Positions 53,085 through 61,884 of a stretch of DNA of 64,000 nt are shown here, in pieces. Each line of letters opens with the position of its first letter. Position 1 is the first letter of the stretch. Origin of the DNA: Rhodospirillales bacterium. GTDB lineage: Bacteria; Pseudomonadota; Alphaproteobacteria; Rhodospirillales; Rhodospirillaceae. Both the position numbers and the translations under genes were made by a program. Location of the stretch: NCBI GenBank assembly GCA_028278135.1, contig JANQEW010000029.1:62001-126000 (forward strand), read 5' to 3'. The notes beneath the pieces were generated by a model that saw only the letters and a program-made list of their open reading frames with translations, searched no databases and was not told where the DNA came from.

Positions 53085-53498
53085 ATGAAAATAAGCAAGT
53101 TGTTCGCCGCAAGTTTAATCGCGGCCATTACCTTAGCTATGAGTCCTGGTACAATCTGGGCCGATGGGGGTGCGGCGGCTGCCGGCAAGAAGGTGTTCGC
53201 CCGTTGTAAGTCCTGTCACACAGCGGAAAAGGGCGCTCCACACAGGATTGGTCCTAATCTATTCGGGGTAGTTGGACGTACCTGTGGTAGCACAGATTTT
53301 CCACGCTACTCTCCTGGAATGCAGAATTGCGCTGAGAAAGGCATAGTTTGGGATGCCACTCATCTTGAAAAATATATCGTCGACGCCAGCAAATTCCTTG
53401 AGGAGAGGACAGGGAAGAAAGGCCGGGGGATGACTCCGCAGAAACTGAATGCTCAACAACTTGCTGACGTTATCGCTTATCTCGAAAGTCTTAAGTAA
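53085..53498 (+). CDS. secreted class I cytochrome c
   Basis: This is a periplasmic electron carrier of 137 residues. A Sec signal peptide (KLFAASLIAAITLAM..., cleavage near residue 26, after WA) precedes the haem site CKSCH (residues 41-45). The RIGPNLFGVVGR block and C-terminal QQLADVIAYLESLK helix are typical of cytochrome c2/c550. The Met in KGRGMTPQ is the likely second haem ligand. Two extra Cys (TCGSTDF and MQNCAEK), absent from most relatives, flank the loop before it and could form a disulfide. The start has an AGGAGATG site. Downstream inverted repeats suggest a monocistronic transcript. Confidence 0.92.
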   Translation: MKISKLFAASLIAAITLAMSPGTIWADGGAAAAGKKVFARCKSCHTAEKGAPHRIGPNLFGVVGRTCGSTDFPRYSPGMQNCAEKGIVWDATHLEKYIVDASKFLEERTGKKGRGMTPQKLNAQQLADVIAYLESLK

Positions 53499-53851
53499 GC
53501 ATTATAATGAAATGCATTACAATACAATTATTTATTGTATTTATCCGGTTTCTCATGGCTGCCGTCTGAAAGAGTGGCGGCAGCCCCGTGTGCTGCCCTG
53601 ATAGGAAAAGACGTTAGCCGTGTGCAGTTGCAGTAAATGTTGTCACATTATCGCCGTTGGCAACGGGAGAACAGACAGCACAACATCCACTAACAAAACT
53701 ATGATGAGCAATGCGCAATGTCTTACTCGTATTTCGGATAGCGAGAAACCGCTCTGTCCAAGAATATACCTCAGTCAGAGGAATCTACCTCAGAGGATAG
53801 AAGGCATGAGGTGCTATCTTGCTTATCTTCAAGAGAACTGTAAGCGCGATG
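53499..53851. other. gap between cytochrome c and mucR (convergent)
   Basis: Besides the two hairpins listed separately, I see no gene. Short repeats occur near 53690-53790 (gcaatgcgcaatg; acctcagtcagagg, acctcagagg). Confidence 0.55.
53521..53585 (+). terminator. two hairpins downstream of cytochrome c
   Basis: Hairpin 1: AATACAAT/ATTGTATT (53521-53528 with 53534-53541), loop 5 nt. Hairpin 2: GGCTGCCG/CGGCAGCC (53557-53564 with 53578-53585), perfect 8-bp GC-rich stem with a 13-nt loop. Neither is followed by a clean T run, so classical Rho-independent termination is uncertain. Confidence 0.45.
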
Positions 53852-54286
53852 CTAAACTGTAAAGATGTTTCCGCTGCTCTGCTGCTTACGAGACTTAGTG
53901 CCTAAGCCTATTTTTTTCGCAAGCATACTACGATGCTTGGCATAGTTCGGCGCCACCATGGGGTAATCGGGTGGTAGCTGCCATCGTTCACGGTATTCTT
54001 CCGGTGTCATATTATAAGCCGTCTTCAGATGACGCTTGAGCATTTTCAGCTTCTTGCCATCTTCAAGACAGACAATGTAATCAGACGTGACAGATTTCCT
54101 GATAGGAACTGCTGCCTGTAAACAATCCTCCTGCAGGAGAGGATTACATACCATAGACAACATTCTATACACATCGTTAATTAAGCGTGGCAAGTCATTC
54201 AGCGGCACTGTATTGTGAGTCACATGGGCTGCCACGATTTCTGTAGTCAGAGATAAAAGCTCGCTTGCAGTAGTTTGTTCCGACAT
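53852..54286 (-). CDS. MucR/Ros-family transcriptional regulator lacking a full zinc site
   Basis: MucR proteins are alphaproteobacterial global regulators of exopolysaccharide, motility and virulence genes. The 144-residue protein has the C-terminal DNA-binding domain: DYIVCLEDGKKLKMLKRHLK, TPEEYRERW and DYPMVAPNYAKHRSMLAKK. In Ros the finger reads CPEC...H...H. Here the second Cys is Asp (CLED) and the last His position is Ala/Tyr. At most one Cys, one Asp and one His remain, so it may be a zinc-lacking variant of the kind known from some Ros homologues. It is divergent from the tusA-like gene. Confidence 0.93.
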   Translation of the reverse strand: MSEQTTASELLSLTTEIVAAHVTHNTVPLNDLPRLINDVYRMLSMVCNPLLQEDCLQAAVPIRKSVTSDYIVCLEDGKKLKMLKRHLKTAYNMTPEEYRERWQLPPDYPMVAPNYAKHRSMLAKKIGLGTKSRKQQSSGNIFTV

Positions 54287-54393
54287 CTAACATCTTCCTC
54301 TCTTGGAGGCAAGCAGGTGTTTTTGATATAGTTTCCAAAGCTCTAGAAAGCAATGGCCAATCATTGATGAAAAGGCGAGGGTGTCAAACAAAA

Positions 54394-54651
54394 ATGCTTA
54401 AAAAGCCGCATTATTATCTTGACCTCACGCAGGATATGTGTCCGATGACTTTCATCAAAACGAAGTTGATGCTCGAACGGATGCAGCCTGGTCAGACATG
54501 CGAGATCTGTTTACAAGGCGCAGAGCCCCTGGCGATGGTTCCAAAGTCTGTGATTGAATTGGGTCACAAAGTGGTTGAACTTGGTCCTGTCTTCAATCAA
54601 ATTACGCAGCATAAGCAGTGCAGCCACAGATTCCTCGTTACTAAAAATTAA
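54394..54651 (+). CDS. TusA-family sulfurtransferase-like protein
   Basis: TusA-type proteins move sulfane sulfur on a single Cys to tRNA thiolation, molybdenum-cofactor or sulfur-oxidation pathways. The protein has about 85 residues and a YLDLTQDMCPMTFIKTKLML segment, with the active-site Cys followed by the CPMTF form common in alphaproteobacterial members. A PKSVIELGHKVVEL strand-helix pair completes the fold. The start is uncertain (54394 or 54367). It sits beside mucR and near tsaB-rimI. The target pathway is not evident. Confidence 0.83.
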   Translation: MLKKPHYYLDLTQDMCPMTFIKTKLMLERMQPGQTCEICLQGAEPLAMVPKSVIELGHKVVELGPVFNQITQHKQCSHRFLVTKN

Positions 54652-54794
54652 AGTTAATATTTGTGTGCTCTGAAAAAATGGCCATACCCGGAACGAAGCA
54701 GATAGCATAGGCGGGGGGCGTTTTTTTGTCCGGCAACTGCTCTCTCTTCAGCGTTCTGTTGCCTGCTCCTTCTCGGAGATTCTGAGAGATGGAC

Positions 54795-55301
54795 CTAAAA
54801 TCTCAAAACCAAGGCATCAACATTGACACCATCGTTTCTTGGGTAGTAATGTGAACGGCGCCCGACCTGTTTAAACCCCAGTTTCTGGTACAGATTTCTC
54901 GCCGCCATATTATCGACGGCTACTTCTAATAAAAGAGTCTCTCCTGGCATAGTATTCTGGATATTTTTGAATAACAATGAACCGATTCCAAGTCGACGCA
55001 CCTGTGGTCTTACTCCTACCGTGAGAATCTCCGATTCCCCGACAGTAGAACGGCACACCATTAATCCTGCTGGTAATCCTCCGCTTAAGGGGGGAAATCT
55101 GTTGCCTTTTGTGTCTCTCTTTCTATTTTCAGTACTCTCTCGATTCAAGTCCAGCATTGCCAACCAGCCAAATGTCCCTGGCATAGCTAACATACCTGCC
55201 AGAAAATATTCTTCTTCCGAGGGTCTGTTAAAACACTGGGCATGCACGGCTGCCGCTATTGCGGTATGTAGCGGTGTGATGGGTACTATCGTGATAGTCA
55301 T
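54795..55301 (-). CDS. rimI: RimI-type ribosomal-protein N-acetyltransferase
   Basis: This 168-residue GNAT enzyme would acetylate the N-terminus of ribosomal protein S18. The acetyl-CoA site is VRPQVRRLGIGSLLF and the late block is LEVAVDNMAARNLYQKLGF. A hydrophilic insertion of about 20 residues (NRESTENRKRDTKGNR and following) splits the N-terminal strands and is unusual. It overlaps tsaB by 4 bp, as in many relatives. It might also act on other proteins. Confidence 0.87.
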   Translation of the reverse strand: MTITIVPITPLHTAIAAAVHAQCFNRPSEEEYFLAGMLAMPGTFGWLAMLDLNRESTENRKRDTKGNRFPPLSGGLPAGLMVCRSTVGESEILTVGVRPQVRRLGIGSLLFKNIQNTMPGETLLLEVAVDNMAARNLYQKLGFKQVGRRSHYYPRNDGVNVDALVLRF

Positions 55302-56035
55302 ACATCCCTAGAAAAGCTCTCGGCTTTTGGCAAAAGAGTTGTCATGGCTCTCATCTGTGCGTAAAGCGGTTCAGGCGCTAGTCGGCCTGTTGCTTCTCTG
55401 GCCGCCGCAATAGCAGCGACCGCCCATGCCTGGGGCTGCATTCCACTGACCACCTGCATGTTGGCTGGCAGGTAAGTGGTCAGTCGTGAAAGATCGTCTC
55501 CAACAACTATTACATGTTTTGGGAAATCTTCTAAAAAATCTGAGATTTCCGTAGGGACTAGTGTTTGTACAGGACAGAGCGGCACTGGCAGTATGGCCGT
55601 TAGAAGGAATGGCTGAACATAAAAGGCCGCACGGTATGTCTCCAGTGCTACCAAGATGTAACGACCACAGTAGTTTCTATCACTCCCCTGTTTGGTGCTG
55701 ACAGTCCATGCTACAGTTTCCATAGTCGTGACGCCAGCGACAGGACGTGCCGTCGCGAGACCCAAGCCTCTTGCGGTGGCTAAGCCCACCCTTACGCCAG
55801 TAAAGGAACCAGGCCCCACTGTGACCGCAAACAGATTGATGTCTGCGAACAAGATTCGTGCCTTTCCTAGTGCTTCTTTAACCATGGGTACCAACATTTC
55901 TGCCTGACTGCGAGTCATATTATCTTGGCGACAGCTAGCCAGAATTTTTCCAGTCTGCCAGACCGCGACTGAAGATCCCTGCGTTGCACTCTCTAAGGCC
56001 ATAATGAGCATTGTCAAGAAATCTTTGCCATGCAT
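55298..56035 (-). CDS. tsaB: TsaB, tRNA threonylcarbamoyladenosine synthesis factor
   Basis: TsaB works with TsaD and TsaE to make t6A37 on tRNAs that read ANN codons. The 245-residue ASKHA-fold protein has MALESATQGSSVAV at the start and VTVGPGSFTGVRVGLATARG in the core, the TsaB signature. Starts at 56035, 56011 and 56002 are possible, none with a strong ribosome site. The 4-bp overlap with rimI shows coupling. Confidence 0.92.
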   Translation of the reverse strand: MHGKDFLTMLIMALESATQGSSVAVWQTGKILASCRQDNMTRSQAEMLVPMVKEALGKARILFADINLFAVTVGPGSFTGVRVGLATARGLGLATARPVAGVTTMETVAWTVSTKQGSDRNYCGRYILVALETYRAAFYVQPFLLTAILPVPLCPVQTLVPTEISDFLEDFPKHVIVVGDDLSRLTTYLPANMQVVSGMQPQAWAVAAIAAAREATGRLAPEPLYAQMRAMTTLLPKAESFSRDV

Positions 56036-56176
56036 GAAACTTCGTACGAGTCCCCTAGAAAGGACAGGTACAAACAGACGAGTAAAAAAAAATCAAAAAA
56101 ATTGGTCCTTTGTGGTCCTATCCCCTGGCTCCATGAAGAGGCGTCAGGGCCATGCAATAATATCTGGTAGGTAATA

Positions 56177-56250
56177 TCGGGGAGACAGGATTTGAACCTG
56201 CGGCCCTGGCGTCCCAAACGCCATGCTCTGCCAGTCTGAGCTACTCCCCG
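56177..56250 (-). tRNA. tRNA-Pro (TGG anticodon), CCA not encoded
   Basis: The minus-strand cloverleaf has acceptor CGGGGAG/CTCCCCG, D-arm GCTCAGACTGGCAGAGC, anticodon stem-loop TGGCG-TTTGGGA-CGCCA giving TGG, and T-loop GGTTCAAATCC. After discriminator A the DNA reads TAT, so CCA must be added enzymatically. The other five tRNAs in the window encode it. Confidence 0.95.
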
Positions 56251-56401
56251 TAAAACCAAGGCTCTATTGCGTGTGACGATACAGGATACATCAAAAAAAC
56301 GCAATGGAACCAGAGATGCCCAAGATGCCCAGCCTTTCCAATTTCCCTGAAAAGGGAAAACTCAGACGAGTCCCGGTCTGTCATGAGGAATCACTACAGA
56401 T

Positions 56402-56458
56402 CTCTCCTAGAAAATCTTATCGCTCCTAGAAAATCTTATCGCTCCTAGAAAATCTTAA
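56402..56458. repeat. three tandem 19-bp units at the NUDIX 3' end
   Basis: Units 56402-56420, 56421-56439 and 56440-56458 (cgctcctagaaaatcttat with minor end differences). The copy nearest the gene contains its last codons (Lys-Ile-Phe) and TAG stop at 56445-56447. The other two extend the repeat downstream of the gene. Confidence 0.92.
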
Positions 56459-56987
56459 TGGCAGCCCCCGTCGGTATCCCACGCGGAGCAAAGTCTACAC
56501 GGCCAATCAGTTCTCTATGATGCTGTAGAGACCAGGCAACGTTAGGATAAGCCAGCGTAGCCCACGGGATTTCTTCCCACCTAAACAGCCGCACTTCAAG
56601 ACTCTCCGTTCCTGGAGTGCACTCTGCGGTTAGCATGGGGGCCCGATAAATCAGGTGAACTTGACTGATGTGCGGGAGACTATAAATCGCCAACAGAGCG
56701 TCGAGCTCTACACGAGCTCTGGCTTCTTCCCAAATTTCTCGCTGCGCGCCGTGTTCCGCTGTCTCAGACATTTCCAGGTAGCCGGATGGCATGGTCCAGT
56801 AGTTTCGTCTGGGTTCAATCGCTCTACGACAGAGAAGGTATTGTCCTTTCCACGTACACACGGCTCCGACAATAATCTTGGGATTTTCATATGCCACATA
56901 GCCACAGGCCCTGCAGACAAGGCGTGGCCGTTCGTCACCTGTTGGTACGACCTGTATGAAAGGACCACTCGCACTACCTTCCCTCAT
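56445..56987 (-). CDS. NUDIX hydrolase with N-terminal zinc ribbon
   Basis: This is a 180-residue nucleoside-diphosphate-linked hydrolase. A zinc-ribbon-like element (LVCRACGYVAYENPK) precedes the NUDIX domain. The NUDIX box is GYLEMSETAEHGAQREIWEEARA (in part), with the REIWEE metal-binding glutamates. The RRNYWTMPSGYLE segment is typical of a widespread alphaproteobacterial subgroup. I chose the ATG at 56987, where homology starts. The substrate is unknown. Its end lies within a triple tandem repeat. Confidence 0.88.
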   Translation of the reverse strand: MREGSASGPFIQVVPTGDERPRLVCRACGYVAYENPKIIVGAVCTWKGQYLLCRRAIEPRRNYWTMPSGYLEMSETAEHGAQREIWEEARARVELDALLAIYSLPHISQVHLIYRAPMLTAECTPGTESLEVRLFRWEEIPWATLAYPNVAWSLQHHRELIGRVDFAPRGIPTGAAIKIF

Positions 56988-57325
56988 GTTGACTATTCTG
57001 AACCCACAGACCCATAAGCAGCAAGGCAAAATTGTGTGTGCCGTTCTTCTTAAAGGAAGTCATGCAATAACATGTAAGTGATACACGTCACGTAGGTCAG
57101 GGTCAGATGTCAGATCAAGAGTCATGTCATATATGTCCATATGTCAAGCGAGAGCGGCAAGGGCCGAACATCTGCCGGTGATTTCAGCAGCAGCAACTTA
57201 GGGCCGTGAATCTCTCCACAGGCCAGTGGAGTCGATGAGAATCCAGAGTAAGCGATAGACAGAGCGCCATGGAGATAGAATTCCTTGATCTCACCCTTGC
57301 CACCTATCGTTTTTGCAAAAGCGAC
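56988..57325. other. 338-bp gap between the NUDIX gene and the RND pump
   Basis: No gene is supported. Around 57118-57146 there are gtcatgtcatatatgtcc-like repeats. The region contains the NUDIX promoter and lies past the end of the pump gene. Confidence 0.5.
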
Positions 57326-60300
57326 TCAAGCCGTGGGTATGACATTGTTTTTTTTCTGATCTACTCTCATCTTGTTTTTACGAGTTCTGAGCATTAGGGC
57401 TGAGGGCGTGACAATCAGTGTCAACACAGTGGCAAAGCTTAATCCAAACACTATGGCAGTTGATAACTGAACCCACCACTGCATGGACGGGGCGCCGATG
57501 GTCACAGAGCGTTCAACGAAATCTATATTAATACCGAATACCATAGGCAACAATCCCAGCACGGCTGTCGAGGCTGTTAGGAGGACAGGACGCAGGCGTT
57601 GTACCCCTGTGCGTAAAGCTGCTTCCTGTGGATCAAGAAACTCACGTTGCAATCTATCGTAGGTATCAAGGAGCACGATGTTGTTATTCACAACCACTCC
57701 TGCAAGAGCTAAGATGCTAATACCTCCCATTATAACGCCAAATGGTTGGTTGAATAGTATAAGACCTATCATGCTCCCAATTGTAGAAAAAATAACTGCT
57801 GATAGTATTAATAATATTGAATAAAAACTATTAAATTCTGCTAATAAAATTATTGCAATAAGAAACAAAGCAACCCAAAAAGCTTTTAAAAGAAAAGCTT
57901 TTGATTTTTCTTGCTCCTCATTTTCACCCTTAAATTGTATAACAACACGATTTTTTATATTAGAATTTTTCAGCCATGTCTGTAATGCTTGTACGTTGTC
58001 ATTGACAAGGGTCCCGGGAAGCACGTCAGCCCTTACCGTCAGTGCTCGTTGTCCATTCACACGATGCAACAAACCTGTTTTAGGCTCAGCACGACGGTCT
58101 ACAAATGACGATAGGGGTATTAACCCATTGGAAGTATGTATACGTAATTTATCTATTTGTAAGAGAGTTCGATTCATCTCTGGAAAACGGGCAACAATGT
58201 CTACGGCCTTGTCACTATCCTCAGGGCGGTAATCGGTAAATTTCAGGCCACGGGTCACCATGCTGACCATATCACCCACAGCAACTACATCTACACCGTA
58301 CTTGGCTGCCTGTGCTCGATTCACCGTTAACCGCCACTCAATACCAGGTGCCGGACGATTGTCTTCAATATCAACAAAACCCCCGAGAACTTCCATTCCA
58401 TGGCGTACATTCTCTACTGCTGATGTTAAAATATTTAAGTCTTCCGCTAATAACTGAATTTGGACTGGTTTACCCACAGGGGGGCCATCTCTATTTTTAC
58501 GAACTTCAATTCCAATTCCAGGCAGATCAGCGGTACGGCGACGAACCTCATCGAGAATAACATCTGCTGCACGGCGCTGTTGCCAGTCAGCAAATTCCAG
58601 ACTGATACGACCTATGACATCATCGGCTACTTCGGTAAAACCAAGTTCCCTACCAGACAGAGCATAGATGACACGGAATTCATGCTGCTTCATTGTTAAT
58701 ATTCGTTCCTCGACTTCTCGTATGAGGAGATCTTTTTCAGAGATAGAGAAATTACCTCTGGCATGAACATAGAGAACAGCACTGGTCGGCTCAATTTCTG
58801 GGAAAAACTGGATACCACGACCAAATGTCCAATATATTGTTTGGACTCCTAATAAAAGGAGTATAGTTGAAAAAACAACTAAAAAGGGATGCCGTAAGGC
58901 ACGACTTAATACCCGCGCATACCAACCAGTAAAACCTGTTAACGTCCTTATGTCACTATTTTTACTAGTAGAAATTGCTCGCAAAATATTTGGTTTTGTA
59001 GAACCAGGCTTACCAACAAGAGCACCAACAGTAGGTACGAAAACAAGTGCCATCAGCAGAGACGCCAACAGGGTAGCAGTCAATGTAATAGGTAGGTATT
59101 TCATAAACTCACCAACAACACCACTCCAGAACAGAAGTGGCAGAAAGGCAGCGACTGTTGTCGCTGTTGAAGACAACACAGGCCTTGCCATACGCTTCGA
59201 TGACAGAGCATAGGCCGCACGGCGATGGAGTCCCTCAGCCATCTTACGATCAGCATATTCTGTGATGATAACAGCGCCATCGACCAGCATGCCAACTGCC
59301 AGTATCAAACTAAAGAGCACAACGACATTGATAGTTAGGCCAGTTGCCGCTATAAAGAGTATAGCCAGTAAGAAAGAACCAGGAATAGCAACACTGACAA
59401 TAAGTCCCGATCGCAGTCCTAATGTCCCAACAATTACTATCATAACAAGTACAATCGCTAATATAATACTATTTTTTAGATCATATAACATCTCCCTGAT
59501 GTGGACAGATTGATCTTGCAAGAGATCGACACGAACACCAATTGGCCATCTTTTCTGTTCTGCAGTGACTACTGCACGTACCTTCTCAACAGTCTCAATA
59601 ACATTTTTACCGATTCTCTTTGACACTTCGAGTGTAACCGCCGGCTTGCCATTTATACGAGCACAACCATCTTCGTCCTTAAAAGTCTTCCGAACACTAG
59701 CAATATCCCTGACTTTTATCACGGCGTTGCTTGCTACTTGCAAAGGCAATTCCATGACATCCTCAACAGTCTCTAATAAACCTGGTACTTTAATAGAAAA
59801 TCTACCTTGACCTGTATCTAAAGCGCCTGCGGCAATCAACCTATTGTTCCGTATGAGGAACTGCCCTATTCTCTGCGCTGAGAGGCCATAACTTTCTACG
59901 ACCGTCGGATCTATAATGATCTCAACTTGCTGATCTCTATCTCCTCCAACGTGGACAGATAGCACTGGTGGTAATCGCTCTATAGCTTTTTCGAGGTGAC
60001 TAGCTAGCCTCAAGAGTGTCCGTTCTGGCACATCACCTGAGAGAGCAACAGTCAAAACGGGAAAAAGGCTGAAGTTCACCTCATGTACCACCGGCTCATC
60101 CGTGCCAGTAGGTAGTCTGCGCTTGGCACGATTAACCTTCTCACGTACGTCCGCCATAGCCTGATCAGCGTCAAACCCAGCCTCAAACTCGAGCAATATG
60201 TTGGATCCACCCTCGAATGCTGTTGATCGCATCTCTCGAATACTCTCAACAGTACGCAATTCTGTTTCCAGAGGCCGAATCAACAATCTCTCTGCGTCCG

Positions 60301-60469
60301 CTGGTGAAATGCCATCATAAGTTGTTACAACATAGAGGATAGGAATATTAATATCTGGTTTAGCCTCTTTCGGAATCTCGAGAAAGGCAACAGTGCCAGC
60401 CAGTAGGATGAGAACCAGAGTGGTGACTACGGTACGGGCGTGGCCGATAGCACTTTCTATCAGACTCAT
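57326..60469 (-). CDS. RND-family efflux pump, inner-membrane subunit
   Basis: This 1047-residue proton-driven transporter is of the AcrB/HAE-1 class. It has the expected layout: first membrane helix, large periplasmic porter domain, helices 2-6 with GMLVDGAVIITEYADRK (the proton-relay region keeps Asp), a second porter domain and helices 8-12. It lacks no block I can see. A part near 57720-57970 is markedly more A/T-rich than the rest. It overlaps the adaptor gene by 4 bp. Substrates are unknown; members of this branch export drugs, lipids or other toxins. No outer-membrane TolC-like gene is present. Confidence 0.93.
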   Translation of the reverse strand: MSLIESAIGHARTVVTTLVLILLAGTVAFLEIPKEAKPDINIPILYVVTTYDGISPADAERLLIRPLETELRTVESIREMRSTAFEGGSNILLEFEAGFDADQAMADVREKVNRAKRRLPTGTDEPVVHEVNFSLFPVLTVALSGDVPERTLLRLASHLEKAIERLPPVLSVHVGGDRDQQVEIIIDPTVVESYGLSAQRIGQFLIRNNRLIAAGALDTGQGRFSIKVPGLLETVEDVMELPLQVASNAVIKVRDIASVRKTFKDEDGCARINGKPAVTLEVSKRIGKNVIETVEKVRAVVTAEQKRWPIGVRVDLLQDQSVHIREMLYDLKNSIILAIVLVMIVIVGTLGLRSGLIVSVAIPGSFLLAILFIAATGLTINVVVLFSLILAVGMLVDGAVIITEYADRKMAEGLHRRAAYALSSKRMARPVLSSTATTVAAFLPLLFWSGVVGEFMKYLPITLTATLLASLLMALVFVPTVGALVGKPGSTKPNILRAISTSKNSDIRTLTGFTGWYARVLSRALRHPFLVVFSTILLLLGVQTIYWTFGRGIQFFPEIEPTSAVLYVHARGNFSISEKDLLIREVEERILTMKQHEFRVIYALSGRELGFTEVADDVIGRISLEFADWQQRRAADVILDEVRRRTADLPGIGIEVRKNRDGPPVGKPVQIQLLAEDLNILTSAVENVRHGMEVLGGFVDIEDNRPAPGIEWRLTVNRAQAAKYGVDVVAVGDMVSMVTRGLKFTDYRPEDSDKAVDIVARFPEMNRTLLQIDKLRIHTSNGLIPLSSFVDRRAEPKTGLLHRVNGQRALTVRADVLPGTLVNDNVQALQTWLKNSNIKNRVVIQFKGENEEQEKSKAFLLKAFWVALFLIAIILLAEFNSFYSILLILSAVIFSTIGSMIGLILFNQPFGVIMGGISILALAGVVVNNNIVLLDTYDRLQREFLDPQEAALRTGVQRLRPVLLTASTAVLGLLPMVFGINIDFVERSVTIGAPSMQWWVQLSTAIVFGLSFATVLTLIVTPSALMLRTRKNKMRVDQKKNNVIPTA

Positions 60470-61596
60470 AAGGTCGCTCCATCATCGGAATCTGCTTCTG
60501 TTTCAGGTATGGCCTTCACAAGCTGACCAACGGTGACAAATTCCTGACCAACTGTGATCAAATGAATCACTGGCGGTAGACAAAGCTCGGAACCTGCAAT
60601 CCAAAGCTTTCCATTGTGAGTGCTTGTTATAACTTCTATAGGAAAAAACGTGACAATATCAGGGGGAGATCCTATCACAGCTTTAATCCCAACACGGCCG
60701 GCTCTGTCAAAGGTTAAGGCTGATGGTGGGATTGCATGCAAAGAGCGCCGTTGCCGAGGCAGATGTAGTTCGGCAGTGAGGCCAGCTCGCACTGTACCAG
60801 CCTTGTTAGTGATTGATACTTCGACTGGAAATGTTTTTATATATTGTGTAGCTACTTTTGATATATAGGACACGGTACCAGAGAAACGCTGGCCATTGCT
60901 CAGCACGGCTTCAGCTTCTGAGCCAGGAGTGATTGTCGCTACATCTTTCTCTGTGACCTCGGCTCCTACGACGACCCGGCTGAAATCAACTACTGTGGCT
61001 ATTGTCCCTCCGACAGGAATAAATTCTCCCACTGTAACTGGGCAGGATTCAACAATGCCGGAAAATGGCGCGTACAGACGTGTGCGATCTAGGTCAACCT
61101 GAACATGGGCTAGTTGTGCTTTTGCCGTGCTGAGTGCAGCGCCGGCTTCTGCTAGACGGACACGAGAAGCGAAGGCCTTTTGCTCCAGAGCTTTTGCCGC
61201 TTCGTATTCTATTTCTCGCCGGTGAACAAGGGCACGTGCTTCAGCCAGCCGAGCGGGACGCTCCTCTTCCTTCAACCGAACAATCACCTGGTCTGTTGTG
61301 ACCAACTGGCCTTTCTTGACAAAAACTTCAGCAACTTGCCCTGCTGTTGCCGCCTTAACGACCACTGTGCGATTAGCCTTGGTCTGGCCGCTTACAGTGA
61401 GAGCCGTCACTGGGGTTTCTGCTACGATGGTGCGCACTCTGACCCGCTGCATGAGAGGGAGAGTTTCTTTTTCTCCATCAGATTTTTGTGTCATCGGCCC
61501 AACGTTACCGCTAACGAGACCTGACAGAATCCAAACAGCGATGAGGCCCAGTATAGTTACCGCCATAGATAGAGAAGATAGCCTTGTGACATTCAT
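60466..61596 (-). CDS. RND periplasmic adaptor (membrane-fusion protein)
   Basis: This 376-residue adaptor links the inner-membrane RND pump to an outer-membrane channel. An N-terminal membrane anchor (about residues 10-30) precedes lipoyl-half segments (VVVKAATAGQVAEVFVKKGQ, LYAPFSGIVES), an alpha-hairpin (ARLAEARALVHRREIEYEAAKA) and a beta-barrel. Ending and start are in frame with the pump (4-bp overlap), so the pair forms an operon. The C-terminal part is rich in acidic residues. Confidence 0.92.
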   Translation of the reverse strand: MNVTRLSSLSMAVTILGLIAVWILSGLVSGNVGPMTQKSDGEKETLPLMQRVRVRTIVAETPVTALTVSGQTKANRTVVVKAATAGQVAEVFVKKGQLVTTDQVIVRLKEEERPARLAEARALVHRREIEYEAAKALEQKAFASRVRLAEAGAALSTAKAQLAHVQVDLDRTRLYAPFSGIVESCPVTVGEFIPVGGTIATVVDFSRVVVGAEVTEKDVATITPGSEAEAVLSNGQRFSGTVSYISKVATQYIKTFPVEVSITNKAGTVRAGLTAELHLPRQRRSLHAIPPSALTFDRAGRVGIKAVIGSPPDIVTFFPIEVITSTHNGKLWIAGSELCLPPVIHLITVGQEFVTVGQLVKAIPETEADSDDGATL

Positions 61597-61884
61597 TAGT
61601 TATATTTCTCCGTATAATACTCTGAATAATAAGTGTATAGAGAGTACAAACCTGTAAGTAGACAGGGATACTATCACTTCTCTTCTTATGAATTATGTAT
61701 CACTGGATCATTAAGAATGACATTCTTTTAGACTGTTGAGTCTCCCGCCTGCTTTTCAAGTTGTAGATGGGGAGAACAACACCTGGAGCGTCAGGCCCCT
61801 GTTGCCAGTTGAATGTGGACTGTGTAAAGTTTGATAAGTGAGTGTCACGTGCACTGAACTTACCAGAAAGGTAGAGAGGTCCTT

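Noticed and set aside
56402..56458. Triple repeat considered as a minimal CRISPR array
   Set aside because: Units are directly adjacent with no spacers, and no cas genes are present.
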